Program-made: the position numbers and the translations under genes
In this document: one piece after another, positions 1 to 11,436 of the stretch
Layout of the letters: each line of letters begins with the position of its first letter
Position numbering within the stretch: the stretch's first letter is position 1
NCBI GenBank assembly: GCA_018894105.1
Contig: CM032133.1
Location: 248,001-312,000, forward strand
Direction: 5' to 3'
Length of the DNA stretch: 64,000 nt
DNA from: Jacaranda mimosifolia
Lineage: Eukaryota > Streptophyta > Magnoliopsida > Lamiales > Bignoniaceae
Notes under the pieces: model-generated
Seen by the model: the letters and a program-made list of their open reading frames with translations, nothing else
Databases searched by the model: none
Told to the model about the DNA's origin: nothing

Positions 1-1
1 T

Positions 2-3000
2 GGCTTTAACGCACATGAAAATGATTTTAATCCTTTAGGAAAACATGGAAATTCTACTTCTCCAGAGGATAAACCATTTGTGACTGTCTCTGATATCAGT
101 CTTAGAACTAAGCCTTCGAGACTGCCACCACCTTCAAGACCTCCACCTGCCTTAGGTGTTAAAATGGGAGAATGTGATAGATCCAATTCAATACTCAAGG
201 CTTCTAAAAGTTATGCCTTTGAGAGAGTGGCAGATGACAGTGCAAAACTTTTCTTTGACGTGGAAGTAGATGCTACCTTATCTGCTAAGGAATCAATTGA
301 GAGAAAGGACATCCGAAGCCATAATACTGTGCAAGCGGAAGAAAAAACAAACAAGTCTGTCAGGGTATGCAGCAGCATTGAGGATGAGAAAATGCTTCAA
401 TCACATGGAAAAGAAACCACAGTCTCAGCACCTGTTACTGAAGACATGGTAGTATCAACAAGGAACACCGAAGAAACTTCAGGGTCCCGAGGAGTTCAAT
501 ACTGTAACTATACTACTGATAATTCTGTTGGGGCTGTCGCATGGACGGAAGCAACGGAATATTTTGAGGTCATTGAAGAAAATATATCCAATCGGGCCTT
601 TGATACGGTTGAGGATGATACTTTGATGCAACATATGAATCAAGAAGCTTATAGACATTGGAGGGCAACAGACCCTGATGCACTTAACCAGAAAGAAGAC
701 AGTAAGAAATTCAAAGTGACAAAGGAAGCTCCTAGATGGGATGAAGAAAGGAATCAACCTGAAATGACCGGAGAGCATTATGACTGGGGTAACAAGCAGC
801 AAAAGGAAATACCAAACACAAGGTTCAGCGATCAAAAAGGGTTTCATGAAAAAGTAATACCGAATAAACTGACCTGTGTATACGATTCAATTAAGATGAT
901 ACCAGAAAATTCCCAGCAACTTGGGGAAAGTGAAACAATACAAATAGACCATAGGAAAACTGTAGAGGAGCGCCCAGAAGCTAAGGGCAATCTGAGTGAA
1001 GTAGAAGCTACATCGAAACTGAAGGCATCCCCTAAAAGAATGGATATTGAGAAAAGGTTTCTAGATGCTCAAATAACGAAACAGAATAGTAGGAAACATA
1101 AACAAAATATTCTGAGGGAAGAATGTCAGAGAAGACTTGAAGATGTGGAGGTTGCAGAAACAACAGAAATAGTAAAGGAGAGAACAGAACCTGAAGGAAC
1201 TGAGCAACAACTCAGTGGGGCTTCTGGAAAAGAAAATGCGAACAAACTGAAAGAGGCTCACGAGCTGAAAGAGAATGGAATGATCCTTAAAGAGGCTACG
1301 AAGCATGGAGAGAGTGAAAAGAAGTTATATATGGCTTCTGGGCATGAAAAAAGAGGGGATGAACAGCTTGTTTTCGAAGTTGAGAGAGACAAGGAGAGGC
1401 TTTTGGAGGTTAGTAAACAGAAAGTGAATGAGCCAGGTCGACACGAACAGCCTGGACCTGCTCTTAAACTGGTGGGGAATGACAAGGAAAATAACCTAAT
1501 TCATCAAAGGGCGGTAATTAAAGAGAGAAATGTGGATGCTTCCAGAATAGGAGATGATGATTTGAGATTTAGAATGGCTAAGACTGAAGCTTGGAATGAG
1601 GGAGAAGGTTTTGAAACAAAAGGACTTATGAACTTGAATAGAGATGCTGGTGTGCAGGAAGAACTGAGTGGACATGCTGTAGAAATTGAGCCCATTGAGA
1701 AGAATGGACAGGAGAGAGAAGTAAAATGGGACCTGGATAGTCGTGACCTCATAGAAGCGGAGCAATTGAAGGTATTTGATGGAGGAAGTAAACTTGATCA
1801 ACCGAGTGCAACTAAGGTTTCCGGGAGGCATCATAATATTCAAATGCTGGAACTAACTCGAGCAGCATTTTCATCTGAAGGAAATGGGAAGTTGAAAACT
1901 GAACCTAACGGTAGTGTATATGAAGCTGAGGTTGGAATGGATGATACACCAATTGAAGGAAAATTCAATGGATTTGGCAAGAATAAAGATGAGGTAGAGG
2001 ATGGAAACACTCATAGTCTGGGAAAGAATACGGTGGTGCTCCCTTGTTTACCTAAGCAGATGACAGATTCAGAAAATTGTGGCAGTGGCATGGGGATTTC
2101 ACATGTTATGCCAGATAGAAAATCCTTTGCACTGGAAAATAGTCATGAGACTGGGAAGTTAATGTCCACTGGAGATAATGGGGGTCAAAAGATGGAAGGA
2201 ACTCAATTTATAGGCAAAAGGGTAGATATCAAGGATAACTTCACTCCATTTCAAGTAACCAGAGAGTCTCTCGTAAATGGACGGAAGGTGGAAGATGCTT
2301 CATCTTTGTTGGAACATGGTGATGACATGCTTTGTTCAGTTAAAAGTGCTACAAGCCAAAGAATTGAAAGGAAGGACAAGAATATGAAAGAGAACCTAGC
2401 TGCAAAAGACCAAAAAGTAGGGGAAAGAATAAGAAGGGAAACTGAGCTGGAAAATGAACATTTGCGAAAAATAGAAGAAGAAAGGGAGAGGGAAAGGGAA
2501 AGAGAAAAGGACAGGATGGCTGTTGATAAAGCAGCTCTTGAAGCTCGTGAAAGATCATATGCTGAAGCTCGTGACAGAGCAGAGAGAGCTGCAGTGGAGA
2601 GAGCTACTGCTGAAGTAAGGCAAAGAGCCATGGCCGGGGCTCGAGAAAGATTGGAAAAGGCATCTATTGAGGCTAGGCTGAGGGCAGAGCGAGCTGCAGT
2701 AGAGAGAGCAACTGCAGAGGCTCGGCAGCGAGCTGTTGAAAAATCAATGGCTCAGAAGGCTGCATCTGATGCCCACGATCATGTAGAAAGATCTGTTCCT
2801 GATAGGTTTTCAGCTTCTTTCAGATCTGCTGATACAAGACAAAGCAATTTGTCAGCTGTGAGTACGCTTCATTGCATTTTTTGCTAGGTTGCATGTTGAT
2901 TGGCTATTGATGTGATTTTGTTGGCTTGACAGGACCTTCACTTCCAAAGTACCGGAATCTCGAAAGGCTTGCGATATTCATATTCTTCAGCACATGTTGG

Positions 3001-6000
3001 TATGCAGTATATATTCAGATGAGCAATAGTTTTATGGATTTCACTGGGATATGCTTTTGCATGTTATTGTGTCTATGTTTGGTATCTTACTGTATGTTAG
3101 TTCTATTCACTTCAAACAAAGGATTTCATTGTAAAAGCAAAAAGATGTTTGTTGCTCCTGAAGCTGTTTGCTTAGAGATATTAAACTTTGTAGGGGCTGA
3201 AGGCGAATCACCTCAGAGGTGTAAAGCTCGGTTAGAGAGATACAGAAGAACAGCTGAGCGTGCAGTGCGTGCCTTCTTTTCTATCTGTCTCATTTCCTTC
3301 TTATGGTGCTGGGTTTTTCTTTTAATTTTGGCATAATTTCAGGCGAATGCACTGGCTGAGAAAAACAGGCGTGATCTTCTCGCGCAAAAAGAAAGAGAAG
3401 AGAGAAATGTATGCAACCTTTTTATTCTGTGGGATACTTATCTATTATCCGAGGTTGCATATCATCTTATAGTAAGTACTTCTGCAGAGAGTTGCAGAAG
3501 CTTTGGATGCTGAAGTCAAGAGATGGTCAAGCGGAAAAGAGGGAAACCTTCGAGCACTGCTTTCAACTTTGCAATATGTATGTTCTTTGCTGTTATTTTT
3601 ATGAATAAATTGTGCATGTGATTTGCGTTTTGCGTTTGAACCAATACTGATTGTCCCATGTTTTTCTAGTTCTTATTCCATCCTATTATTAACATGGCAT
3701 GGACTCTGTTCTCTCTTCTGGCATGAGAAAGGTAAATTTATGGAGTGCAAAAACTGAAAGGGGTAAACTGAATGGTCTTGGGGTTTCATGGAAGGTTCTT
3801 GGGCATGTTGTCATTGAATTTGTGCTCTAGAATTCAGGCGAATGACCTGTTTAGATTCAGAGAAGGTGGAAAGTACAAACAGGATTCAATTTCATATTTT
3901 ATTGGTACTTGCGAAGACTGAAGGAAGCTAAACAGTTGAAGTCAATACATATCTCCACATAAAAGAAACAGCAATTTAGCAAAACCAGGAGATGTCGCTA
4001 ATACATCTGTCAACCATGCCTGCATCACCTCTTTCAGAAAAGCTGACATTACTATATCATGCACATGTGTTAAGGCATATTAACTGTTGCCAAAGTCAGT
4101 TTTACTTCTGCTTTGGTTTGCTTTAAATAATTTTCATGATGGTAATCACTTATCAAACTCACACATGGACTTGTATGATTGACGTGATTGACGCATTTAT
4201 CTCAGATATTATTGGCTTAGCACTTTATGATGCTTCTGTTGATTTGATACATGTAGGTTGATATGATGCTGCTATTTCTTTTAATCATATTTTTATTTTC
4301 TTCTCTAGCTGACTTGTGGGAACTGCGAAGATTGGCAGGGGCACAGTGTTCAAACTTACTCCTTGTAGTGCTTCTGTTGTTTACCCTTATTTTTTCCTTA
4401 ACACAGCAGTTGAGGATTATCTCTTCTTTGATTTTTTCCTAGTTTTCTTCTGCATCAATCTACTCTTGAACCTTAATATTTTATTTTCCAAGATGTTCTC
4501 ATTCCTTGTTCTGACTTTCTCTAATATCCAAAGTGTAAATGAAGTTCAGACTGTTGTTTTTGGTGGTAGGCCTCTTGTTCATTTCTCCTGAGTGCTTCAA
4601 AAGGCATCTGCATACAAATCACAAAGAGTATATACTCAACTAATTCATTATGATTCAAGAAATAGGCTGTTAATTGCACAATTAACTGCTTCTTTTTTTC
4701 TTTCTTTTTCCTTCCACCTCCTCCTCCTCCTCCTTGGTTTTTCTTCCTTGTATTTGATACCTTATTGGCTTGAATAGGCATATTCCTTGTGAATCAATGA
4801 CATGATAGCTGAACGCACAATAAAATTAATGTAGGTGGATAAAGAAAGCTAATAAATCAAAGAGCTAACTTCATTGTGCTCTCCTTAGGGATGGTGCCTT
4901 GTAAGCATGTTGAACATAATAAACATAATTAGCTTACAATTTTGCTACAATCACCTACCTTATTTGTTTGGTAACTGTGATAGATGCTAATGCTAGTTAT
5001 CAGTTGTTAATTAAGATGTTTATATGGATTTTAAATTTATCCCATTGACAGATTCTTGGGCCTGATAGCGGTTGGCAGCCAGTTCCGTTAACTGAAGTTA
5101 TAACTTCTGCAGCTGTGAAAAAAGCTTACAGGAAAGCCACTCTCTGTGTCCACCCTGACAAATTACAACAACGTGGTGCAACAATTCAGCAAAAGTACAT
5201 ATGTGAGAAGGTTTTTGATCTTCTAAAGGTTTGTAGCAAGTAATTTTTAATTTTCAGAATTAAAAATAGCTTATGTTTATTAACTGTTGGTGTTCTGGGA
5301 CAATATCATATGAAGTAGATACATCAGTAAACTGTGCCCTAGGGGTAAATATTAGGTTGCTAAGAGTGTCATTTCAACAAACTCTTCCTCTTTCCTTAAT
5401 AAAAACTCTGAACTAGTAATCTGTGTTTGCAATAATCCCTTTAGAATTTGTAGCATAAATTTGATATTTGTGTGTTTGAGAATCTCCTTGGTCGCTGAGA
5501 CATGTTGGTGGTGGAGTTGCCAGCTTCTTCTGTTGAGGAGAAGAAAAATTTGGAATTCTATTACATCAAATAGTATAGGAGATGGATGTCTTTCCAAAAT
5601 TTCCCCCTTAGTTTCTAGGGCTTGTTCGGTAATTTTCATAGCCCATTTTCACATTTTCTACCATGCAAAAAATGAAACACATCATTTTTACACATTTTCA
5701 CCTGACATTATTTTCATTTTCATTTTCAAAACACATTCCTTAATAACCTATATATCTTCTCCTAATAACTTATATATGTTCTCTCTCTACTCTATTATTT
5801 CTCTCTCTTCACCTAAAATCTATTAAAACCAACATAATCAATTACTCTTCCAACAATCTATCCAAATTCAAACTCATTTTCAATTCATTTCCACTAACTA
5901 CTTTCCAACATTTTGAAAACGATGGAAATGAAAATAAAACCAAACCGGCCCTTAAATTCACTAAAAGTCTAATGAAGTGCGAATTGGTATTATTTTTCTG

Positions 6001-6634
6001 AAGTTTTAATATTGTTAAGGCTGTTTGGAAAGCTCAATATCACAATCCAAATTGTTGTTTTTCTGTATTTTCTCTCTTTCTAATGACTAATAATTTTGAA
6101 GTGAAAAGTAATTCCTAAGAACATGAGGATTCAATATATCATAGTACCTTTTTCATAAGCTCAAATTGTAAGCTGATCCATTTTAAAAAAAATTAACAGC
6201 ATAATGAAGCCAAAAAAGATCTCCAGATTAAGTGGTTAAGAAAAGCTTACGCCATGCTGCACTTGTCTCAAGTACCAGATTGCTATCTCGACCTTATTTC
6301 CTGGAACTGGTGCAATTCTACTAACTGCTACTGGTTTCTTTCTGGAGGATTGATTAGAGAAACCTGAATACAAATATAATATTCTTTATTTGCTATTTTT
6401 GATTTTAACCGCAAAGCGAAAAACTTGGTATGTCTAAGGATAGCAATTGCCAGCAACCTGGTTTTTCAATTCCAAAAGAGATATTCTAGTGCTATGTGTT
6501 GTTTTTTCTTTATAGGCAGTAAAAAACTGAAATTCAACTATTAAACTGCTTGATTAATTTAAATGCACCATCTGACTTGCGTCTTCCTTGTATCTTAGGA
6601 AGCTTGGAACAAGTTCAATTCAGAGGAGCGGTGA
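2..6634 (+). CDS. Auxilin-like J-domain protein, 5'-partial, seven exons
   Basis: Seen: the frame is open from the left edge, so the start codon lies outside the window. Exons that keep frame with GT-AG borders are 2-2857, 2933-2999, 3194-3264, 3343-3408, 3488-3577, 5052-5228 and 6599-6634 (TGA), giving about 1,120 residues. The long first exon is acidic and low in complexity. It ends in an Arg/Glu/Ala-rich coiled coil (about 2400-2790) in which a block of about 18 residues ([13 protein letters not shown] then QRA) occurs twice. Exons 4-5 continue the helix ([19 protein letters not shown]). Exon 6 is the J-domain core with the HPDK motif in [10 protein letters not shown], and exon 7 ends [11 protein letters not shown]. 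Known: plant auxilin-like proteins carry this C-terminal J domain, which recruits Hsc70 to strip clathrin from vesicles. Inference: cytosolic clathrin-uncoating co-chaperone, closest to the large Arabidopsis auxilin-like 1 type. The last two introns are about 1.4 kb each, and one holds a MITE. Confidence 0.93.
5618..5951. mobile_element. Tourist-like MITE, family A, inside an auxilin intron
   Basis: The ends are inverted: the left reads GGGCTTGTTCGGTAATTTTC and the right end, reverse-complemented, reads GGGCCGGTTTGGTTTTATTTTC. The interior is the reverse complement of the element at 18721-19051 (for example the stretch on CCAACAATCTATCCAAATTC). Flanking triplets are CTA and TTA, a decayed 3-bp duplication. 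It carries no coding sequence and lies wholly in the intron between 5228 and 6599. Members of this family are about 335 bp. The 3-bp TTA/TAA duplications of better-preserved copies place it with PIF/Harbinger (Tourist) elements by inference. Confidence 0.75.
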
Positions 6635-8200
6635 ATTGAGGCATTTTGTCTGCTCTGTGTACAGTTGGTGCTGGAAATTCGACTTTCAGCAAGTAAATCC
6701 TTTGCTTATTGATCCTGTTCAGTTGTTGCTTGTAAAATTTCAGTGTAAGTTTACGCATAACAAAACTGGCAGAAAATATATGGGAAAAGCAAGGTGCCTA
6801 TAAAAAAATGGTGCCAAATTCAGTAGTCGCAATGATTATTAAACTGACTGGAGGTGATATTGCAGTGGAGCAATAAACTATCTTATTTTCTTGATTGCTA
6901 CACTCCAAGTTGAATACCTTAAGAAACGTACTTGTATACAGAACCACTCATTTGAGACAAACAAAGCAACAAAATCAGGATTCTTCCTCATCTTCTAGAT
7001 TCTGCCACGAGCGTGATTTGTTGCAAATTGTCTTGAAGCCGGTCGGTTGCTTGTCCTTTGGCATGTTTTTCCTTTGGAGCTGGAATCAAGCTCTTAGTCT
7101 TGATCATGGTAATGTTTTCTCCCGGATTTCAGAATCGTACTTTATATTTCTCCCATTTTGTGTGGTTTTGAGTGGAATTGGGAGCAATCCCTTTTCCCAG
7201 TGAGCCTCAATGGCTCCTCAAAACAAGTCATCTGAGATGTACTTGAATATAATAGCCTCTCCCATAAAACTTCCATGCCCTTATTATATGTACATAGCTG
7301 ATAGATTTGATTTCTAACTTCGTATTTAGTTTATTGTTTTTGAAGAAAACATACAGGCCTCCCATGAGGTCAACAGAGTTGGTTTGACCCATAGGTTTAG
7401 GGTCGGATGGATTTATTTAAACTTGATGGATACCTTCCAAAAAGCGGAAAAAAATTCTTGAAATTGAGATATAAACATATTGATTGAGTGCGTAGCGAGG
7501 GAATCCAAAAAAAATTACTCTTTCCATATCCAAACATATCAAAGATTGTTGATGGTTTAGGCATATGCATGTAACTGTTGCAGAGCAAATTACAGCTTTA
7601 TGGATTGGGGGTAGCTGTTTGTCGTTTCACATCAAATAACTAGAGACACTTCATTTAAAGAAGATGACTCGATTCTTGTCCTTTACAAGTATTCTTCCCA
7701 AGATCTTATCTTTACAGACAAGCAGGCTCAGGTTCTGATTAATCTGCCCATAGAAAAAGTATTGATGATTACTTGGAATAAAAATCACTGTGAGTCCACT
7801 CGCCATGAATACATCATTTTGCTCCTTTTTATCAGTACTGAGTCTACTGACTCGAGATTCCTCCACCACCACCAGAGTTTGAGAGGTGCCTTTTTCAACT
7901 TTTATCGTCGGTTAAAATTTGTTTCCTTTTAGTCTTTCCGCTCTTGCTTTTCGGATAATCTACTAAATTAAATTAAAGCTTTTGCTGTCTGTCTAGTCAA
8001 GGACGGAATTTAGGTATGGACAATGGAGCCAACAGACCCCGTTATGATTTTTCCGTTGAAATTTGGGCACTAGGCGTACTTAATTGATAGATTATGGACT
8101 CATCGGAGCATATTGTTAATCTTGGCCATTTACTATTCTGGGATTTTGAGGGAAAAGACTAATAAATGGTTTAATTGGAAAAGAAAAACGAAACTTGGAC
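6635..8200. other. 3' flank of the auxilin gene, no gene seen
   Basis: This stretch probably starts with the 3' UTR of the auxilin-like gene. Short open frames here have no recognisable domains or splice structure. I see no repeat or RNA gene. Confidence 0.5.
6872..6877 (+). promoter_or_regulatory. Candidate poly(A) signal of the auxilin-like gene
   Basis: AATAAA lies 238 bases past the TGA at 6634, in AT-rich sequence with no downstream gene on this strand. Plant poly(A) signals are loose, so this is only a positional candidate. Confidence 0.3.
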
Positions 8201-8208
8201 ACTTATAA

Positions 8209-8689
8209 GGGCCTGTTTGGTTTTATTTTCAACACCCATTTTCATTTTCTCCTCAAAATGAAAAATGAAAATTATTGCTATCTACATCATTTTCTCAAAC
8301 ATTTTTATTTTCAAAATATTATTTTATATATTCTCTCTCTATTTTCACATTATTTTAACCACTATTACTACCTATATTTATTTTTTTATCTTCCCAATAC
8401 TTCTCAACCATAATTCACCACAAAAATATTATTTTATATTATTTTTCAAATAAATACATATCACATCATCAATTTAAATTCAAATTCAAATTAAAATTCT
8501 TTCTTCTTTTTTAATATAAAAAATTCAACATCTAAATACAGTTTATTTTCACACCTATATAAACCTATAATTTTAAACACCTCATCCAAATACAACTTAT
8601 TTTTAAAAATACTTTTCATAGCTGACTTTTTACTATGCATTTTCAGTAGAAAATGAAAATGACCTCAGAAAATGAAACCAAACAGGCCC
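8209..8689. mobile_element. Tourist-like MITE, family B, with TAA target duplication
   Basis: Left end GGGCCTGTTTGGTTTTATTTTC, right end the inverse of GGGCCTGTTTGGTTTCATTTTC. The 481-bp element is flanked by TAA on both sides (8206-8208 and 8690-8692). The AT-rich interior has no coding sequence and shares phrases such as TCAAACATTTTTATTTTCAAAATATT with other copies in the 10.7-12.9 kb cluster. The TIR and 3-bp duplication fit PIF/Harbinger-type MITEs. Confidence 0.82.
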
Positions 8690-8741
8690 TAAGGGCGGCG
8701 AACGCGAAAAGGCCCCCAGTACTAGGAGGGAGAGAGGGAAA

Positions 8742-8758
8742 GGGGGGGGGGGGGGGGG
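8742..8758 (+). repeat. Poly-G tract
   Basis: Seventeen consecutive G bases. The length may be unreliable in sequencing. Confidence 0.9.
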
Positions 8759-8775
8759 TAGTGTTGTTAATTTAA

Positions 8776-10530
8776 GAGGCCGTTTGGTTTTGTATTTTTG
8801 AAGGTATTTATATTTTTTTATGAAAAGAAATAGTGGAAACCAGTTATAAGTGTGATTTTAAAAATAAAATATTATTTGGATGTTTTTTTGAAAATGAAAT
8901 GATTATTTAGGGTTGAAAATGAATTGCATTTGGATATTATTGTGTTTTTGTATTAAAAGTCGTGTAAATGAGAACATAAAAAAATAAAGTGTAAAAATGG
9001 GGAGAGAAAGAGAGAGAGAGTGTGTGTAAGAGTGTGTTTAAAAAAATATGTTGAAAATAAAAATATTTATGAAAATAGAAAAGAAGTTGATAACTTTTTG
9101 TTTTTATTTTCTCTTGAAAATGAAAAAGAACTTTGAAAACAAAATGTAACTGGTAATCCAAATACAATTTATTTTCACTATAAATGATCATTATAATTTA
9201 AATAAAATTTCATAATAATATTTTATTTTTAAAAATATATTTATAATTAACTTTTTATTATTTTTTTTCACTAAAAAATAGAAAGGGTAAAATTCATTTT
9301 GACCTCCTGTATTATGTGGTATGTATCAAAAACCCCCATGTACTATCGAAACCTTCAAATACCCCCTTCAAGTGTTGTCAAATATCCCCCTGTACTATCA
9401 AAAATCTTCAAATACCCCCCTATACTATCAAAAATCTTCAAATATCCCCCTCAAATTCATTTGCTGTTAGTAAAAGGGTTAAATTCATTTTACCCTCCTC
9501 TACTATGGGGTATATATCAAATACCCCATATACTATCAAAACCTTCAAATACCCACCTCAAGGATGTCAAATACCCCCTACACTACCAAAAATATTCAAA
9601 TACCCCTCTCAAAGTCATCTGCCGTTAGTAAAATAATTGACGGTGTCAAAATTTTACAGTAAATTACTGATTTAATCTAAAAAATAACTAAATAGCATAA
9701 AAACCTAGGATACGTAACTTTTTTTTCTGTGTAAATAAATTTATCCTTGGCACCTGTACTATCAAAACCTTTAAATACCCCACTCAAACTTCTTTGTCGT
9801 TAGAAAAGTAACGGTTTTTTGGGTAGTACTAAAATTATCTTCTCTTTGTACATATGATCATTGAAAAATTTTATGTCCAAAATATTCTTGTGATTTACTA
9901 TATAATGCTCAAATTTCTTACTTTAATTTTGTTACTTTCATTTTAGGACTTAAAGCATCATCTAACTTCTAATCCAACAAAAATATTAAATTTTTTTTAA
10001 AGAATATTAAATAACTCCATTTTAATACAGAACACGTGGAACCAACAAAACTGAGGCTTCTTGTGCGAAAAAATATATGGGACCATTATACGTATTTCTA
10101 TTTCGTAACTGTTTATCTAAAATTTTTCAAATCTGCATTCGTTTTGGAATTTAAAAAATGTATAATAATATGTTGGTTTTGTTATATTTCACTTATAATT
10201 TATCATTACTTTGTAAAAAAATACTATATATCCTAAGTTTTTATGCTATTAAGTTATTTTCTGAAATTAAATCAGTAATTCACTGTAGAGTTTTGACACC
10301 GTCAGTTATTTTACTAACAGTAAATGAATTTAAGGGGGGTATTTGAAGATTTTTGATAGTATGGGGGTATTTGAAGATTTTTGATAGTACAGGGGGTATT
10401 TGACAACATTTGAAGGGGGTATTTGAATATTTTATTAGTACAATGGGGTATTTGATATATATCCCATAGTATGGGTCAAAATGAATTTTACCCAAATAGA
10501 AATGCCTAAAAAAAAAATTCAAACGGCCCT
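8776..10530. mobile_element. Family B MITE split by a Mutator-like insertion
   Basis: The left end (GGCCGTTTGGTTTTGTATTT) and right end (the inverse of GGGCCGTTTGAATTTTTTTT) match as terminal inverted repeats. The body 8776-9284 resumes at 10503-10530 once the inserted element 9285-10493 and one copy of its 9-bp duplication are set aside, leaving about 540 bp. The body matches other family B copies. Its own target duplication is not clear. Confidence 0.7.
9285..10493. mobile_element. Non-autonomous Mutator-like element with perfect 9-bp duplication
   Basis: Both termini read inward GGGTAAAATTCATTTTGACC. They are followed by several copies of a phrase on CCCCTGTACTATCAAAAATC, so the inverted arms run roughly 200 bp. 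AAATAGAAA occurs directly outside each end (9276-9284 and 10494-10502), a perfect 9-bp target duplication. Long TIRs plus a 9-bp duplication are the hallmark of Mutator-like elements. No transposase is present, so the 1,209-bp element is non-autonomous. Overlapping small open frames here are just the repeated TIR sequence read through. Confidence 0.85.
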
Positions 10531-10760
10531 AGTGCGATGTGAATGCAAGAACATATGGAAAGATGACAAATATTTAATGCGCCGTCAGGTCTTGCAATTA
10601 AATCTCGATTTCGATGGACGCCACTTTTATATGGTATGACTATTGTGATTGATAAAGTAACAGATGTTGGGGGGAAGAAATAGCCCGTACAAGTAGACCC
10701 GACGGACAAACCAAAAATAGTGGTGGACAGAACACCAGTTAGAATATGAAGATTCAATTA

Positions 10761-11120
10761 GTTTCTGTTTGGTTTTGTTTTCTAACATTCTTTACATTTT
10801 TTATTAAAAACAAAAATAAAAAACTATCAATTTTTCTTATAATTTTATAAATATTTTTATTCTCAAAATATTCTACAAACTAAATTATTATACACTTTCT
10901 CTATTTTCACTTTTTATCTTCTCCTACTCATATTTGTACAATTTTTAATACAAAATACTATATATTTCAAATACAATTTATTTCAACCTTACATAATCAT
11001 TAGATTCTAAATAAAATATTCAAATACTATTTTATTTTTAAAAATATTTTATAACTAATTTTTTACTAATTTTTTTATCAAAAAATAAAAATACTTCAGA
11101 AAACAAATCCAAACAGACGC
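10761..11120. mobile_element. Tourist-like MITE, family B, with TTA target duplication
   Basis: The left end GTTTCTGTTTGGTTTTGTTT and the right end (inverse of GCGTCTGTTTGGATTTGTTT) form TIRs. TTA occurs on both sides (10758-10760 and 11121-11123). The 360-bp AT-rich interior is shared with the copies at 8209-8689 and 11.4-12.9 kb. Non-coding. Confidence 0.78.
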
Positions 11121-11227
11121 TTACAGACAAAATAGCTCTGAGAAGTGCCAGCTAGCTGGCTCATAATTTTGAGTCAGGCCTAGCGAGGCATAGATACAGA
11201 GAGATTATGGCAGTTACTTCTAGCGCT

Positions 11228-11335
11228 TAAGCGGGGTTTGGTTCAGTGGGTACGCGCCCAGCATCCAATACACCCTTAAGCGGTGTATAGGCCGGAGAGA
11301 GATCGATTTCAGCCGTATGTCTTGATTGTTTTCAG
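11228..11335 (+). repeat. Possible tRNA-derived SINE head
   Basis: A Pol III A-box match, TGGTTCAGTGG (11239-11249), is followed by a near-match to a B box, GATCGATTT (11301-11309), in the spacing of a tRNA-related head. The stretch is clearly less AT-rich than its surroundings. It does not fold as a complete tRNA (no convincing acceptor stem or CCA-proximal arm), so a SINE remnant is more likely than a tRNA gene. The 3' boundary and target duplication were not identified. Confidence 0.45.
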
Positions 11336-11436
11336 CAATAACTACTAATGCTCCCTTGCTTTTAAGGAAGCAAGAATTATCTTTTTAAGACTGACCGACC
11401 GCCCGCCCGCCCAGGGCTCTGTCAAAATAAAAAACT

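Noticed and set aside
479..1843. Several minus-strand open frames across the first auxilin exon
   Set aside because: They are shadows of the long + strand exon, composed of Ser/Phe/Leu-rich translation of its Glu/Lys-rich codons, with no domain.
9299..9636. Two overlapping + frames of about 107 codons rich in YPP/NTP repeats
   Set aside because: They translate the repeated TIR phrase of the Mutator-like element in two frames. There is no independent gene evidence.
11228..11335. Functional tRNA gene
   Set aside because: The A and B boxes are present but I could not build an acceptor stem or a consistent cloverleaf, and the B box is off consensus. A SINE head is a better reading.
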